Below are positions 53,007-60,790 of a DNA stretch of 64,000 nucleotides, piece after piece; within the stretch, counting starts at the first letter, position 1, and each line of letters begins with the position of its first letter. The notes below the pieces were generated by a model. It was not told where the DNA came from and did not search any database. It worked only from the letters and a program-made list of their open reading frames with translations. The DNA is taken from contig NZ_CBCPHV010000003.1 of NCBI RefSeq assembly GCF_965118635.1, positions 124,001 through 188,000 on the forward strand, written 5' to 3'. This stretch comes from Empedobacter brevis_A. Lineage in GTDB: Bacteria; Bacteroidota; Bacteroidia; Flavobacteriales; Weeksellaceae. Both the position numbers and the translations under genes were made by a program.

Positions 53007-54920
53007 ATGTTATTAGTACAAAATTTAGGAGTTTATTTTGCGGGTAGATATTTATTCGAAAACGTTTCGTTCCGCATCAACAAAGGAAACCGTGTTGGTT
53101 TGGTAGGGAAAAATGGAGCAGGGAAATCTACTTTGCTTAAAATTTTAGCCAAAAGTCAGCAATCTTCAGAAGGTGAAGTTGTTTACGAAGGCGACGTTAC
53201 AATCGGTTATTTATCACAAGATATTGATTTTGTACAAGGAAGAACGGTTTGGCAAGAAGCTGATTCTGCTTTTGAACAATTGGTAGAAATACAAGAACGT
53301 ATAGATTTTGTAAACAAAGAATTAGCCGAAAGAACAGATTATGATTCGGATGAATATGGAAAATTAATTGAAGATATTTCACATTTAACTGAACGTTTTG
53401 GTCTTTTAGGTGGTTACACAAAAGATGCTGAAATTGAACAAATTTTAATCGGTTTAGGATTCAAAAGTTCAGATTTTCATCGTTCAACAGACGAATTTTC
53501 TGGAGGTTGGAGAATGCGAATTGAATTAGCAAAGCTATTGTTACAAAAACATGATGTAATGCTTTTAGATGAGCCGACGAATCACTTGGATATCGATTCG
53601 ATTGTTTGGTTAGAAGATTTCTTAAAAGATTATCCTGGAGCTGTTGTATTGGTTTCGCACGACCGTCAATTTTTGGATAATGTAACCAATCGTACCATTG
53701 AAATTGCGAATCGTCATATCTCAGATTTTAAAGCGAATTATACACGTTATTTAGAATTGCGTGAAGATCGTCGTGAAAAATTAGAGCAAGCGCAGAAAAA
53801 TCAAGAACAAATGATTAAGCACACGGAAGATTTAATTTCTAAATTCCGTGCAAAAGCGAACAAAGCTTCAATGGCGCAATCATTAATCAAAAAATTAGAT
53901 AAAATAGAACGCATCGAAATCGAGAATGATGATGTTACAAAAATGAATATCCGCTTTGTGGATGCAATTCAGCCAGGTAAAATTATTTTCGAATTAGATG
54001 ATGTTGGTGTTGCTTTTGGTAATCATCAAGTTTTTGATCATGTTTCGTTTTATGTGAATCGTGGAGAGAAAATAGCATTTGTTGGTCAAAATGGACAAGG
54101 AAAAACAACTTTATCGCGTGCAATTATTAATGAACAAGAACATTCAGGGAAAATAAAACACGGACATAATGTAGAAATCGGATATTTTGCTCAAAACCAA
54201 GCGCATGTTTTAAATGATAAATTAACTGTTTTAGAAGAAGCAGAAAATTCCGCAACAGAAGAAACGCGTAAACATGTTCGCGATTATTTAGGAGCATTTA
54301 TGTTTGGTGGAGAAGCTGTAGAGAAAAAAGTTTCAGTGCTTTCTGGAGGAGAACGAAATCGTTTGGCATTGTGTAAATTATTGTTGCGTCCATTCAATGT
54401 ATTAATAATGGATGAGCCGACGAATCACTTGGATATTGTTTCGAAAGAATTATTGAAAAAAGCTTTACAAAAATATACAGGAACATTAATTTTAGTTTCT
54501 CACGATCGTGAATTTTTAGAAGGTTTAGTGGATAAAGTTTTCGATTTCCGTAATGGACAAGTGAAAGAATATCTTTCTGGAATTGATGATTATTTAGCGC
54601 AAGTTAAAGCAGGAAGTTTCCGTGAAGTAGAGAAAGGAAATTTAGCCGCTCCTAAGGAAGAAAAGCCGATTGAAGTAAAAGTAGAACAAGCAAAAAGAGT
54701 TTTATCTTTTGAGGAAGAAAAAGAGCAAAAACGTCTTAAAAATAGATTGTCAAGAATCGAATCAGAAATCTCTGACTTAGAAACGAAAATTGCCGATCTA
54801 GAAAACAAGTTGCATGCAGGTTCGCAAACACAACAAGAATTAGATAAATATTCTAATCTTAAAAATGATTTAGATAAAAAAATGTTAGAGTGGGAGGAAG
54901 TTTCCGAACAAATTTTCTAA
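53007..54920 (+). CDS. ABC-F family ATP-binding protein
   Basis: 637 residues from ATG 53007; two nucleotide-binding domains with no membrane part. First: Walker A GKNGAGKST, signature FSGGWRMRIELAKLLL, Walker B VMLLDEPTNHLD. Second: GQNGQGKTT, LSGGERNRLALCKLLL, LIMDEPTNHLD. Between them is the charged P-site-tRNA-interaction linker, and the C-terminus is a coiled coil (LKNRLSRIESEISDLETKI). ABC-F proteins act on the ribosome; Uup-like by the C-terminal coiled coil. An in-frame TTG at 52992 is inside the promoter and is rejected as the start. Confidence 0.92.
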   Translation: MLLVQNLGVYFAGRYLFENVSFRINKGNRVGLVGKNGAGKSTLLKILAKSQQSSEGEVVYEGDVTIGYLSQDIDFVQGRTVWQEADSAFEQLVEIQERIDFVNKELAERTDYDSDEYGKLIEDISHLTERFGLLGGYTKDAEIEQILIGLGFKSSDFHRSTDEFSGGWRMRIELAKLLLQKHDVMLLDEPTNHLDIDSIVWLEDFLKDYPGAVVLVSHDRQFLDNVTNRTIEIANRHISDFKANYTRYLELREDRREKLEQAQKNQEQMIKHTEDLISKFRAKANKASMAQSLIKKLDKIERIEIENDDVTKMNIRFVDAIQPGKIIFELDDVGVAFGNHQVFDHVSFYVNRGEKIAFVGQNGQGKTTLSRAIINEQEHSGKIKHGHNVEIGYFAQNQAHVLNDKLTVLEEAENSATEETRKHVRDYLGAFMFGGEAVEKKVSVLSGGERNRLALCKLLLRPFNVLIMDEPTNHLDIVSKELLKKALQKYTGTLILVSHDREFLEGLVDKVFDFRNGQVKEYLSGIDDYLAQVKAGSFREVEKGNLAAPKEEKPIEVKVEQAKRVLSFEEEKEQKRLKNRLSRIESEISDLETKIADLENKLHAGSQTQQELDKYSNLKNDLDKKMLEWEEVSEQIF

Positions 54921-54941
54921 CATAAAGAAAATAGAAAAAAG

Positions 54942-54971
54942 AAAGTGCTGCATTTTGTAGCACTTTTTTTG
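54942..54971 (+). terminator. Terminator of the ABC-F gene
   Basis: AAAGTGCT (54942-54949) and AGCACTTT (54959-54966) arms, T7 downstream. Confidence 0.85.
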
Positions 54972-54997
54972 TAAATTATTTTTTAGAAGAACACAGC

Positions 54998-55477
54998 ATG
55001 TATAAAGAATCCTTTTTACCAATTATATCAAAACAACCAAAAGTCTTAATTTTAGGTTCCTTGCCAGGTGATTTATCATTAGAAGTCAATCAATATTATG
55101 GACATCCTCGCAATAGATTTTGGAAAATAATGTTTGAAATTTTTAATTCAAAATTTTCAGAAGATTATCAAGTAAGGAAACAGCTTATTTTACGGAACAA
55201 TTTAGCGCTTTGGGATGTTGCACATTCGGCTGAAAGAAAAGGAAGCATGGATGTAGATATGAAAAATGTTGCACCAAATTCAATCGATGAATTATTGAAA
55301 GAACATTCCACAATCGAGAAAATAATTTTCAATGGAAAGAAATCAGAACAATTATTTTGGAAATATTTCGACGAAAAATCAACAATAAAATATATTTCTT
55401 TGCCAAGTACAAGTCCAGCAAATGCTCGATTTTCTTATGAACGATTAGTTGAAATTTGGAAAAATTCGATTATTTAA
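54998..55477 (+). CDS. Hypoxanthine-DNA glycosylase (UDG superfamily, family 6 type)
   Basis: Removes deaminated adenine (hypoxanthine) from DNA. 159 residues, normal for the family, with VLILGSLPGDLSLEVNQYYGHPRNRFW near residues 15-42 (the family motif, including the catalytic-region Asn) and the C-terminal LPSTSPANAR loop. The NPRNxFW-type start of the motif separates it from classical uracil-DNA glycosylases. It follows the ABC-F terminator, within 30 bases. Confidence 0.88.
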   Translation: MYKESFLPIISKQPKVLILGSLPGDLSLEVNQYYGHPRNRFWKIMFEIFNSKFSEDYQVRKQLILRNNLALWDVAHSAERKGSMDVDMKNVAPNSIDELLKEHSTIEKIIFNGKKSEQLFWKYFDEKSTIKYISLPSTSPANARFSYERLVEIWKNSII

Positions 55478-55607
55478 GATGATTTATAGTATGATTAAAA
55501 TAATTTTATTGATAAAATGAAAAAATATTTTAGTACTTAAAATTTTTATGATGAGAAACTTAGCTTTTAATGTGAAATAATTATGAAAAAAATGTTTCCT
55601 AAAAGTT

Positions 55608-55636
55608 TTGTAATTAAAAAAGCTGTCCTATATTTG
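55608..55636 (+). promoter_or_regulatory. Promoter of the tRNA-Gly/tRNA-Leu unit
   Basis: TTG at 55608-55610, 18-base spacer, TATATTTG at 55629-55636: a full consensus match 11 bases before the tRNA-Gly 5' end. Confidence 0.75.
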
Positions 55637-55647
55637 CACTCACAATC

Positions 55648-55720
55648 GCGGGAATAGCTCAATTGGTAGAGCGTCAGCCTTCCAAGCTGAATGTTGCGGG
55701 TTCGAGTCCCGTTTCCCGCT
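55648..55720 (+). tRNA. tRNA-Gly(TCC)
   Basis: 73 nt: acceptor arms GCGGGAA / TTCCCGC, D arm GCTCAATTGGTAGAGC, anticodon stem TCAGC/GCTGA with loop CTTCCAA (anticodon TCC), and T arm with GGTTCGAGTCC. The CCA end is not encoded. Confidence 0.97.
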
Positions 55721-55740
55721 CTAACTTTTATAAGTTGGAT

Positions 55741-55824
55741 GCCTTGGTGGTGGAATTGGTAGACACGCAGGACTTAAAATCCTGTGTCCATTAGGACGTG
55801 CGGGTTCAAGTCCCGCCTGAGGTA
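55741..55824 (+). tRNA. tRNA-Leu(TAA)
   Basis: 84 nt with long variable arm. Anticodon stem CAGGA/TCCTG, loop CTTAAAA (anticodon TAA), T loop GTTCAAGTC. Acceptor arms GCCTTGG / CTGAGGT contain G-T pairs. CCA is not encoded. 20 bases after tRNA-Gly; same transcript. Confidence 0.96.
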
Positions 55825-55828
55825 CTAC

Positions 55829-55863
55829 AAAGCTCAAGAATTTATTTTCTTGAGCTTTTTTTG
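55829..55863 (+). terminator. Terminator of the tRNA unit
   Basis: AAAGCTCAAGAA (55829-55840) and TTCTTGAGCTTT (55848-55859) with a T-run. Confidence 0.9.
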
Positions 55864-55949
55864 TTTTTAATAAATCTGAAGTTTTAGAAAACTTTCTAAC
55901 TAAACTGGGATATTTTTTTAGATGATATATAGAAGCTATAATAAATAAA

Positions 55950-55981
55950 CAAAAAAACCACCTAAATAACTTTAGATGGTT
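55950..55981 (-). terminator. Terminator of rho
   Basis: AACCACCTAAA (55957-55967) and TTTAGATGGTT (55971-55981), one G-T pair; T-run on the minus strand. Confidence 0.8.
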
Positions 55982-56006
55982 TTTGAAAATTATAAGTTGT
56001 AATAAA

Positions 56007-57638
56007 TTACTTATTCATAGAAATTAAAAACTCTTCGTTAGAGCGTGTATGCTTGATACGATCGTGTAAGAATTCCATTGCTTCTACAGGATTCATATCC
56101 GACAAATGGTTGCGAAGAACCCACATCAATTGTTGTGTTTTGTCGTCTAATAACAAATCATCTTTACGCGTAGAAGAACTTACTAAATCAATCGCAGGGA
56201 AAATACGTTTATTCGAAATCTTACGATCCAATTGTAATTCCATGTTACCTGTTCCTTTAAATTCTTCGAAAATAACTTCGTCCATTTTAGAACCTGTATC
56301 AATCAATGCAGTTGCAATAATTGTAAGAGAACCTCCATTTTCGATATTACGAGCTGCTCCAAAGAAACGTTTTGGTTTGTGTAACGCATTTGCATCAACA
56401 CCACCCGATAAAACTTTTCCAGAAGCTGGCGAAACAGTATTGTAAGCACGAGCCAAACGCGTAATCGAATCTAAAAGAATTACAACATCATGTCCACATT
56501 CTACCATACGTTTTGCTTTCTCTAAAACGATGTTTGCAACTTTCACATGACGATTAGCTTCTTCATCAAACGTAGATGCAATCACTTCTCCGTTTACAGA
56601 ACGTTTCATATCCGTTACCTCTTCAGGGCGTTCATCAATTAATAAAACAATCAAATAAACTTCGGGATGATTTTGTGCAATTCCGTTCGCAATATCTTTT
56701 AATAATGTTGTTTTACCTGTTTTTGGAGGAGCTACAATCATTCCACGTTGACCTTTACCTATTGGTGTAAATAAGTCAATCACGCGATTTGATAAAGATT
56801 TAGAATTACTTAAATTGAATTTTTCGTTAGGGAAAAGTGGAGTTAAATGCTCAAAAGCAATACGATCTCGTACATAATCTGGCGTACGACCGTTGATTTC
56901 TTTGATTTTGATTAAAGGAAAATATTTCTCACCTTCTTTCGGTGGACGAACTTCTCCTGTAATTGTATCTCCTGTTTTTAATCCAAATAATCTAATTTGA
57001 GATTGAGAAACATAAACATCATCTGGCGATGATAAATAATTGAAATCAGAAGAACGTAAAAAACCATAATTATTATCTGGCAAAATCTCTAAAACACCTT
57101 CAGTTTGAATGATACCATCAAATTCATAATTCGCAGCGCGATATTTATTTTTTTGATTTTGATTGTTGTGGTGATTATTTTGTTGAGATTGTTCGTTTTT
57201 ATTACGATTATCAGCTTGATTATTCTTCTTCTGATTATTATTTTTTTTCAGATCTTGGCTTTTATTAGCTCGATCCTGAAATTTATTAACGCGAGGATTG
57301 CTTTCTTCTTTTTTTTCTGTTTCTGTAGAAGTATTTTCAACTTTTTCAGTTTTTACTTCTTCTGCTACAGTTTCCTTTTCTTGAATTTCTCCTTCCGAAT
57401 TCTGAACTCGTTTGCGTTTCGGTTTCTTTTCTTCTGTAGGTAGATTTTCAGCTTTATTTTTTTGCACAGATTTTGTTTCTGATTTTACATCAGCCTTCGG
57501 CTGAGCATTGATAAAGCCTAAGACAGCATCTAACAATTCGCCTTTTTTTAATTTCTTATACCCATCGATTTTTAATTGCTCTGCAACTTTTTGTAAATCT
57601 GGTAATTTGAATGATTTTAATTCTTCGATATCAAACAT
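56007..57638 (-). CDS. rho: Transcription termination factor Rho with a disordered N-terminal insertion
   Basis: Hexameric RNA helicase ending transcription. 543 residues against about 419 in E. coli. Residues 1-45 are the Rho_N helix bundle (ELKSFKLPDLQKVAEQL, KKLKKGELLDAVL). Residues about 47-168 are a charged Lys/Glu then Asn/Gln/Lys-rich disordered segment. From 170 comes the cold-shock-like RNA-binding domain (EGVLEILPDNNYGFLRS), then the ATPase with Walker A APPKTGKTT at 303-311, VLLIDERPEEVTDM, and DSITRLARAYN. The insertion is known in Bacteroidota Rho; in Bacteroides thetaiotaomicron such a segment drives phase separation (established knowledge). Monocistronic. Confidence 0.97.
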   Translation of the reverse strand: MFDIEELKSFKLPDLQKVAEQLKIDGYKKLKKGELLDAVLGFINAQPKADVKSETKSVQKNKAENLPTEEKKPKRKRVQNSEGEIQEKETVAEEVKTEKVENTSTETEKKEESNPRVNKFQDRANKSQDLKKNNNQKKNNQADNRNKNEQSQQNNHHNNQNQKNKYRAANYEFDGIIQTEGVLEILPDNNYGFLRSSDFNYLSSPDDVYVSQSQIRLFGLKTGDTITGEVRPPKEGEKYFPLIKIKEINGRTPDYVRDRIAFEHLTPLFPNEKFNLSNSKSLSNRVIDLFTPIGKGQRGMIVAPPKTGKTTLLKDIANGIAQNHPEVYLIVLLIDERPEEVTDMKRSVNGEVIASTFDEEANRHVKVANIVLEKAKRMVECGHDVVILLDSITRLARAYNTVSPASGKVLSGGVDANALHKPKRFFGAARNIENGGSLTIIATALIDTGSKMDEVIFEEFKGTGNMELQLDRKISNKRIFPAIDLVSSSTRKDDLLLDDKTQQLMWVLRNHLSDMNPVEAMEFLHDRIKHTRSNEEFLISMNK

Positions 57639-57786
57639 AATCCTATAATGAAGGTATTAATGTGTTTTTATTTTTTTTTCAATAAAGTAATTGGGGATCA
57701 TAACAATAGAATTGTTATAAAGCGTATAAATTTGAGATTTATTAATGCAATAGTACGAATAATTATAAAAACTCAAAAAAAATTTT

Positions 57787-57794
57787 TACATTTG
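57787..57794 (+). promoter_or_regulatory. TAnnTTTG -7 box for the DUF4293 gene
   Basis: TACATTTG, 17 bases before the ATG at 57812. No clear -33 TTG. Confidence 0.5.
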
Positions 57795-57811
57795 TATTCG
57801 AAATTTAAGAA

Positions 57812-58225
57812 ATGATTCAAAGAAAGCAAAGTATATATTTATTCTTCAGTGGAATAATTTCAAGTATATTCGCAATGAATTTTGATAAACTATTTGATAT
57901 TCCATTGAATTGGTTACAAAATCCAGAAAAAGGAGATTATATTTTCTCATTAGCCTTTTTCGCATCAGCTTTAATTTCATTTTTAACCATTATGCTTTTC
58001 AAGAAGAGAGGTTTACAAATTAGTTTGGGATGGTTAAACATTATTTTGAATGTTTTATTAATTGGTTCTTTTGTATATTGTCTGCTAACATTACCTGGAG
58101 AAGGAAATTCTGAGAAAGGTATTTGGGCATTAGTTCCTTTAGCTTCGATTGTGCTTGTGTCAATTGCCAATCGTTTGATTAAGAAGGATGATGATCTTGT
58201 AAAATCAGTAGACCGTTTCAGATAG
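57812..58225 (+). CDS. DUF4293 membrane protein
   Basis: 137 residues with four membrane spans (about 8-22, 45-65, 72-92, 105-122) and the family-type ends: MIQRKQSIYLFF at the start and RLIKKDDDLVKSVDRFR at the end. DUF4293 is found in Bacteroidota and often lies next to rho; function unknown. Divergent from rho, with its own -7 box and terminator. Confidence 0.85.
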   Translation: MIQRKQSIYLFFSGIISSIFAMNFDKLFDIPLNWLQNPEKGDYIFSLAFFASALISFLTIMLFKKRGLQISLGWLNIILNVLLIGSFVYCLLTLPGEGNSEKGIWALVPLASIVLVSIANRLIKKDDDLVKSVDRFR

Positions 58226-58254
58226 ACCAAAAACTTTTTATATTATGAGTGTCT

Positions 58255-58288
58255 AAAAGCAGTTTCAAGCAATTGAAACTGCTTTTTT
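58255..58288 (+). terminator. Terminator of the DUF4293 gene
   Basis: AAAAGCAGTTTCAA (58255-58268) and TTGAAACTGCTTTT (58273-58286), 4-base loop, T-rich end. Confidence 0.9.
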
Positions 58289-58349
58289 CGTTTCATAAAT
58301 TACGATACTTATCTAAAATGTTAAATTAAAATTAATTTTTAATCATTTT

Positions 58350-58357
58350 TATATTTG
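58350..58357 (+). promoter_or_regulatory. Upstream -7 box (TATATTTG) for glnA
   Basis: Exact TAnnTTTG match about 140 bases before the glnA ATG. A transcript from here would start near 58361 and carry the GGGGG/CCCCC inverted repeat in its leader. No good -33 TTG. Confidence 0.45.
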
Positions 58358-58369
58358 CACCTAATAAAA

Positions 58370-58433
58370 TTAGGGGGTGTAAAGTTAATCTGTATGTTAA
58401 TTTATCTTTTAACCCCCTAAAAATTTAGAGGTT
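58370..58433 (+). promoter_or_regulatory. Structured leader/operator upstream of glnA
   Basis: TTAGGGGGT (58370-58378) is complementary to ACCCCCTAA (58412-58420); inner AAAG/CTTT and TTAA/TTAA pairs extend this into a long hairpin. The right arm (58411-58421) can alternatively pair with TTTAGAGGTT (58424-58433) just downstream, so two mutually exclusive stems share one strand. The element lies between the two predicted glnA promoters. It may be an RNA switch or an operator; no known riboswitch class was recognised. Confidence 0.5.
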
Positions 58434-58437
58434 GTAA

Positions 58438-58467
58438 TTGTTTGTGTTTATTTTTTATTTAATTTTG
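58438..58467 (+). promoter_or_regulatory. Proximal glnA promoter (TTG-N19-TAATTTTG)
   Basis: TTG at 58438-58440 and TAATTTTG at 58460-58467, a full consensus promoter 30 bases before the ATG at 58498. It directly abuts the inverted-repeat element. Confidence 0.7.
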
Positions 58468-58497
58468 CCCAATAAACAACACAAAATAATTTTTTTT

Positions 58498-60684
58498 ATG
58501 ACATTATTACGTTTTGAAGCTTTGAAAGCCGCAAGCAATCGCAAACCGGTAGCTGTTCCTGAAATAGGTAAAAAATCAGAAATTTTTGGCAGCAATGTTT
58601 TCAATGATAAAGCAATGCGTCAACATCTAACTTCAGAAGCATATAAAGCAGTTCGTTCAGCAATAGATTATGGTACTAAAATCGACCGTAAAATGGCAGA
58701 TTTTATTGCTTTAGGAATGAAAGAATGGGCTATAAGCAAAGGTGTAACACATTATACGCATTGGTTTCAGCCTTTAACAGGAACAACAGCAGAAAAACAT
58801 GATGCATTTTTTGAAACTTCATTTGACGGAAGTGATCCTGTAGAAAAATTCAGTGGATCATTATTAGTTCAACAAGAGCCAGATGCTTCTTCTTTCCCGA
58901 ATGGAGGAATTAGAAATACATTCGAAGCTCGTGGATACACAGCTTGGGATCCTACTTCTCCAGCTTTTATTTTCGGAACGACGTTATGTATTCCTACAGT
59001 TTTCGTTTCGTATACAGGAGAAGCTTTAGATAATAAAGCACCATTATTGAGAGCGCTTTTATCAATTGATGAGGCAGCAACAGAAGTGGCTAAGTTTTTT
59101 GATAAAAATGTAAAGAAAGTTACACCAACATTAGGTTGGGAACAAGAATATTTCTTGATAGATGATGCATTAGCAGCTTCTCGTCCGGATATTTTATTGA
59201 CAGGAAGAACTTTGTTAGGACATGTTTCTGCAAAAGGACAACAATTAGAAGATCATTACTTTGGATCAATTCCTACACGTGCTCTAAATTATATGCGCGA
59301 TTTAGAAAACGAATGTATGTTATTGGGAATTCCTGTAAAAACACGTCACAATGAGGTTGCTCCAAATCAATTTGAGTTAGCACCTATTTTCGAAGAAACG
59401 AATTTAGCAGTTGACCACAATTCATTATTAATGGATGTGATGCAAAAGGTTGGTGAGCGTCATCATTTTAAAGTATTGTTTCACGAAAAACCATTCAAAG
59501 GTGTTAATGGATCTGGAAAGCACAATAACTGGTCATTGGCGACAGATACTGGTGTAAATTTATTAGCACCAGGGAAAACACCAAATAGCAATTTACAGTT
59601 TTTAACTTTCTTTATCAATACAATAAAAGCTGTTTCAAATTACGAAGAATTGTTACGTGCATCTATAACTTCAGCATCTAATGATCACCGTTTAGGCGCA
59701 AATGAAGCTCCACCAGCAATTATTTCTATTTTTATTGGTCAACAATTGACTAAAGTTTTAGAAGGATTAGAAGGTGTTTCAAATGGGAAATTATCACCTG
59801 AAGAAAAAACTGATTTAAAATTAAACGTTGTAGGTAAAATTCCAGATGTATTATTAGACAATACAGACAGAAACCGTACATCGCCATTCGCATTTACAGG
59901 AAATAAATTCGAGTTTCGTGCTGTAGGTTCTACTGCGAACTGTGCTAATGCAATGACAACGTTGAATTCTATTGTTGCAAAACAATTAATAGATTTTAGA
60001 AAAGAAGTTGAGACTTTGGTAGAAAGCGGATTGAAAAAAGACGAAGCAATCTTCAATATTTTACGTGAATATATCAAAGAAACAAAACATATCTTATTCG
60101 AAGGAGATGGTTATAGCAAAGAATGGGAAGAAGAGGCTGTTCGTAGAGGATTATCAAATCATAAAAATACACCTTCAGCTTTAAAAGCGAAAGTTTCTCA
60201 AAAATCATTGGATTTATTTGCAGAAGTAAATGTGATGAATAAAACAGAAGTTGAAGCGCGTTATGAAATCGAATTAGAAGAATACATCAAAAAAGTTCAG
60301 ATCGAAGGACGTGTTTTAGGTGATATTGTAAGAAATCATATTATCCCAACAGTTTTTAAATATCAAAATCTATTGATTAAAAATATAAAAGGATTCAAAG
60401 ATGTTTTTGGAAAAGATTACGAACAATATGCAGGTGAGCAAGTAATGATATTAAAGAAAATCTCTATGCATGTAAATGAGTTAAATGCCAAATTACATTT
60501 AATGATGGATGCACGAAAAGATGCAAATGCAATAGAATCTTTAGAAGAAAAAGCACACGCATATTGCGACAAAGTAAAACCATTTTATGATGAAATTCGA
60601 TACCATGCTGATAAGTTAGAATTAATGGTCGACAATGAACTTTGGGTTTTAACAAAATACAGAGAATTGTTATTTACGAGATAA
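58498..60684 (+). CDS. glnA: Glutamine synthetase, class III
   Basis: ATP-dependent synthesis of glutamine from glutamate and ammonia. From ATG 58498 the protein has 728 residues, normal for GSIII (GlnN) and much longer than GSI (about 470). Features include THYTHWFQPLTGTTAEKHD, QEPDASSFPNGGIR, TPTLGWEQEYFLID, RHNEVAPNQFELAPIFEE, GSGKHNNWSL and NDHRLGANEAPPAI. An upstream in-frame TTG at 58438 would add 20 residues but is the -33 element of the proximal promoter. The leader (58370-58433) suggests nitrogen-linked control. Confidence 0.96.
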   Translation: MTLLRFEALKAASNRKPVAVPEIGKKSEIFGSNVFNDKAMRQHLTSEAYKAVRSAIDYGTKIDRKMADFIALGMKEWAISKGVTHYTHWFQPLTGTTAEKHDAFFETSFDGSDPVEKFSGSLLVQQEPDASSFPNGGIRNTFEARGYTAWDPTSPAFIFGTTLCIPTVFVSYTGEALDNKAPLLRALLSIDEAATEVAKFFDKNVKKVTPTLGWEQEYFLIDDALAASRPDILLTGRTLLGHVSAKGQQLEDHYFGSIPTRALNYMRDLENECMLLGIPVKTRHNEVAPNQFELAPIFEETNLAVDHNSLLMDVMQKVGERHHFKVLFHEKPFKGVNGSGKHNNWSLATDTGVNLLAPGKTPNSNLQFLTFFINTIKAVSNYEELLRASITSASNDHRLGANEAPPAIISIFIGQQLTKVLEGLEGVSNGKLSPEEKTDLKLNVVGKIPDVLLDNTDRNRTSPFAFTGNKFEFRAVGSTANCANAMTTLNSIVAKQLIDFRKEVETLVESGLKKDEAIFNILREYIKETKHILFEGDGYSKEWEEEAVRRGLSNHKNTPSALKAKVSQKSLDLFAEVNVMNKTEVEARYEIELEEYIKKVQIEGRVLGDIVRNHIIPTVFKYQNLLIKNIKGFKDVFGKDYEQYAGEQVMILKKISMHVNELNAKLHLMMDARKDANAIESLEEKAHAYCDKVKPFYDEIRYHADKLELMVDNELWVLTKYRELLFTR

Positions 60685-60704
60685 TATTTTTATTCACAAT
60701 TCAT

Positions 60705-60734
60705 AAAACCGATGAGAAATCATCGGTTTTTTTT
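60705..60734 (+). terminator. Terminator of glnA
   Basis: AAAACCGATGA (60705-60715) and TCATCGGTTTT (60720-60730), then a T-run. Confidence 0.9.
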
Positions 60735-60765
60735 ATTCAAATTTTCTGAATCACCTGACTTATTG

Positions 60766-60773
60766 TATCTTTG
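60766..60773 (+). promoter_or_regulatory. TAnnTTTG -7 box for prfA
   Basis: TATCTTTG, 17 bases before the prfA ATG at 60791. No -33 TTG at normal spacing. Confidence 0.5.
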
Positions 60774-60790
60774 CAATCCAATAAAAGTAT

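Noticed and set aside
55641..55870. Integration site (att) at the tRNA genes
   Set aside because: No integrase gene, no repeated tRNA 3' end and no foreign-looking DNA downstream.
57105..57443. 112-aa very hydrophobic frame opposite rho
   Set aside because: It is the complement of the Lys/Asn/Glu-rich disordered segment of Rho; the I/L/F-rich translation is a composition artefact.
58438..58497. TTG start giving a longer glutamine synthetase
   Set aside because: The TTG is the -33 element of the proximal promoter, and the added residues are hydrophobic and not family-like.
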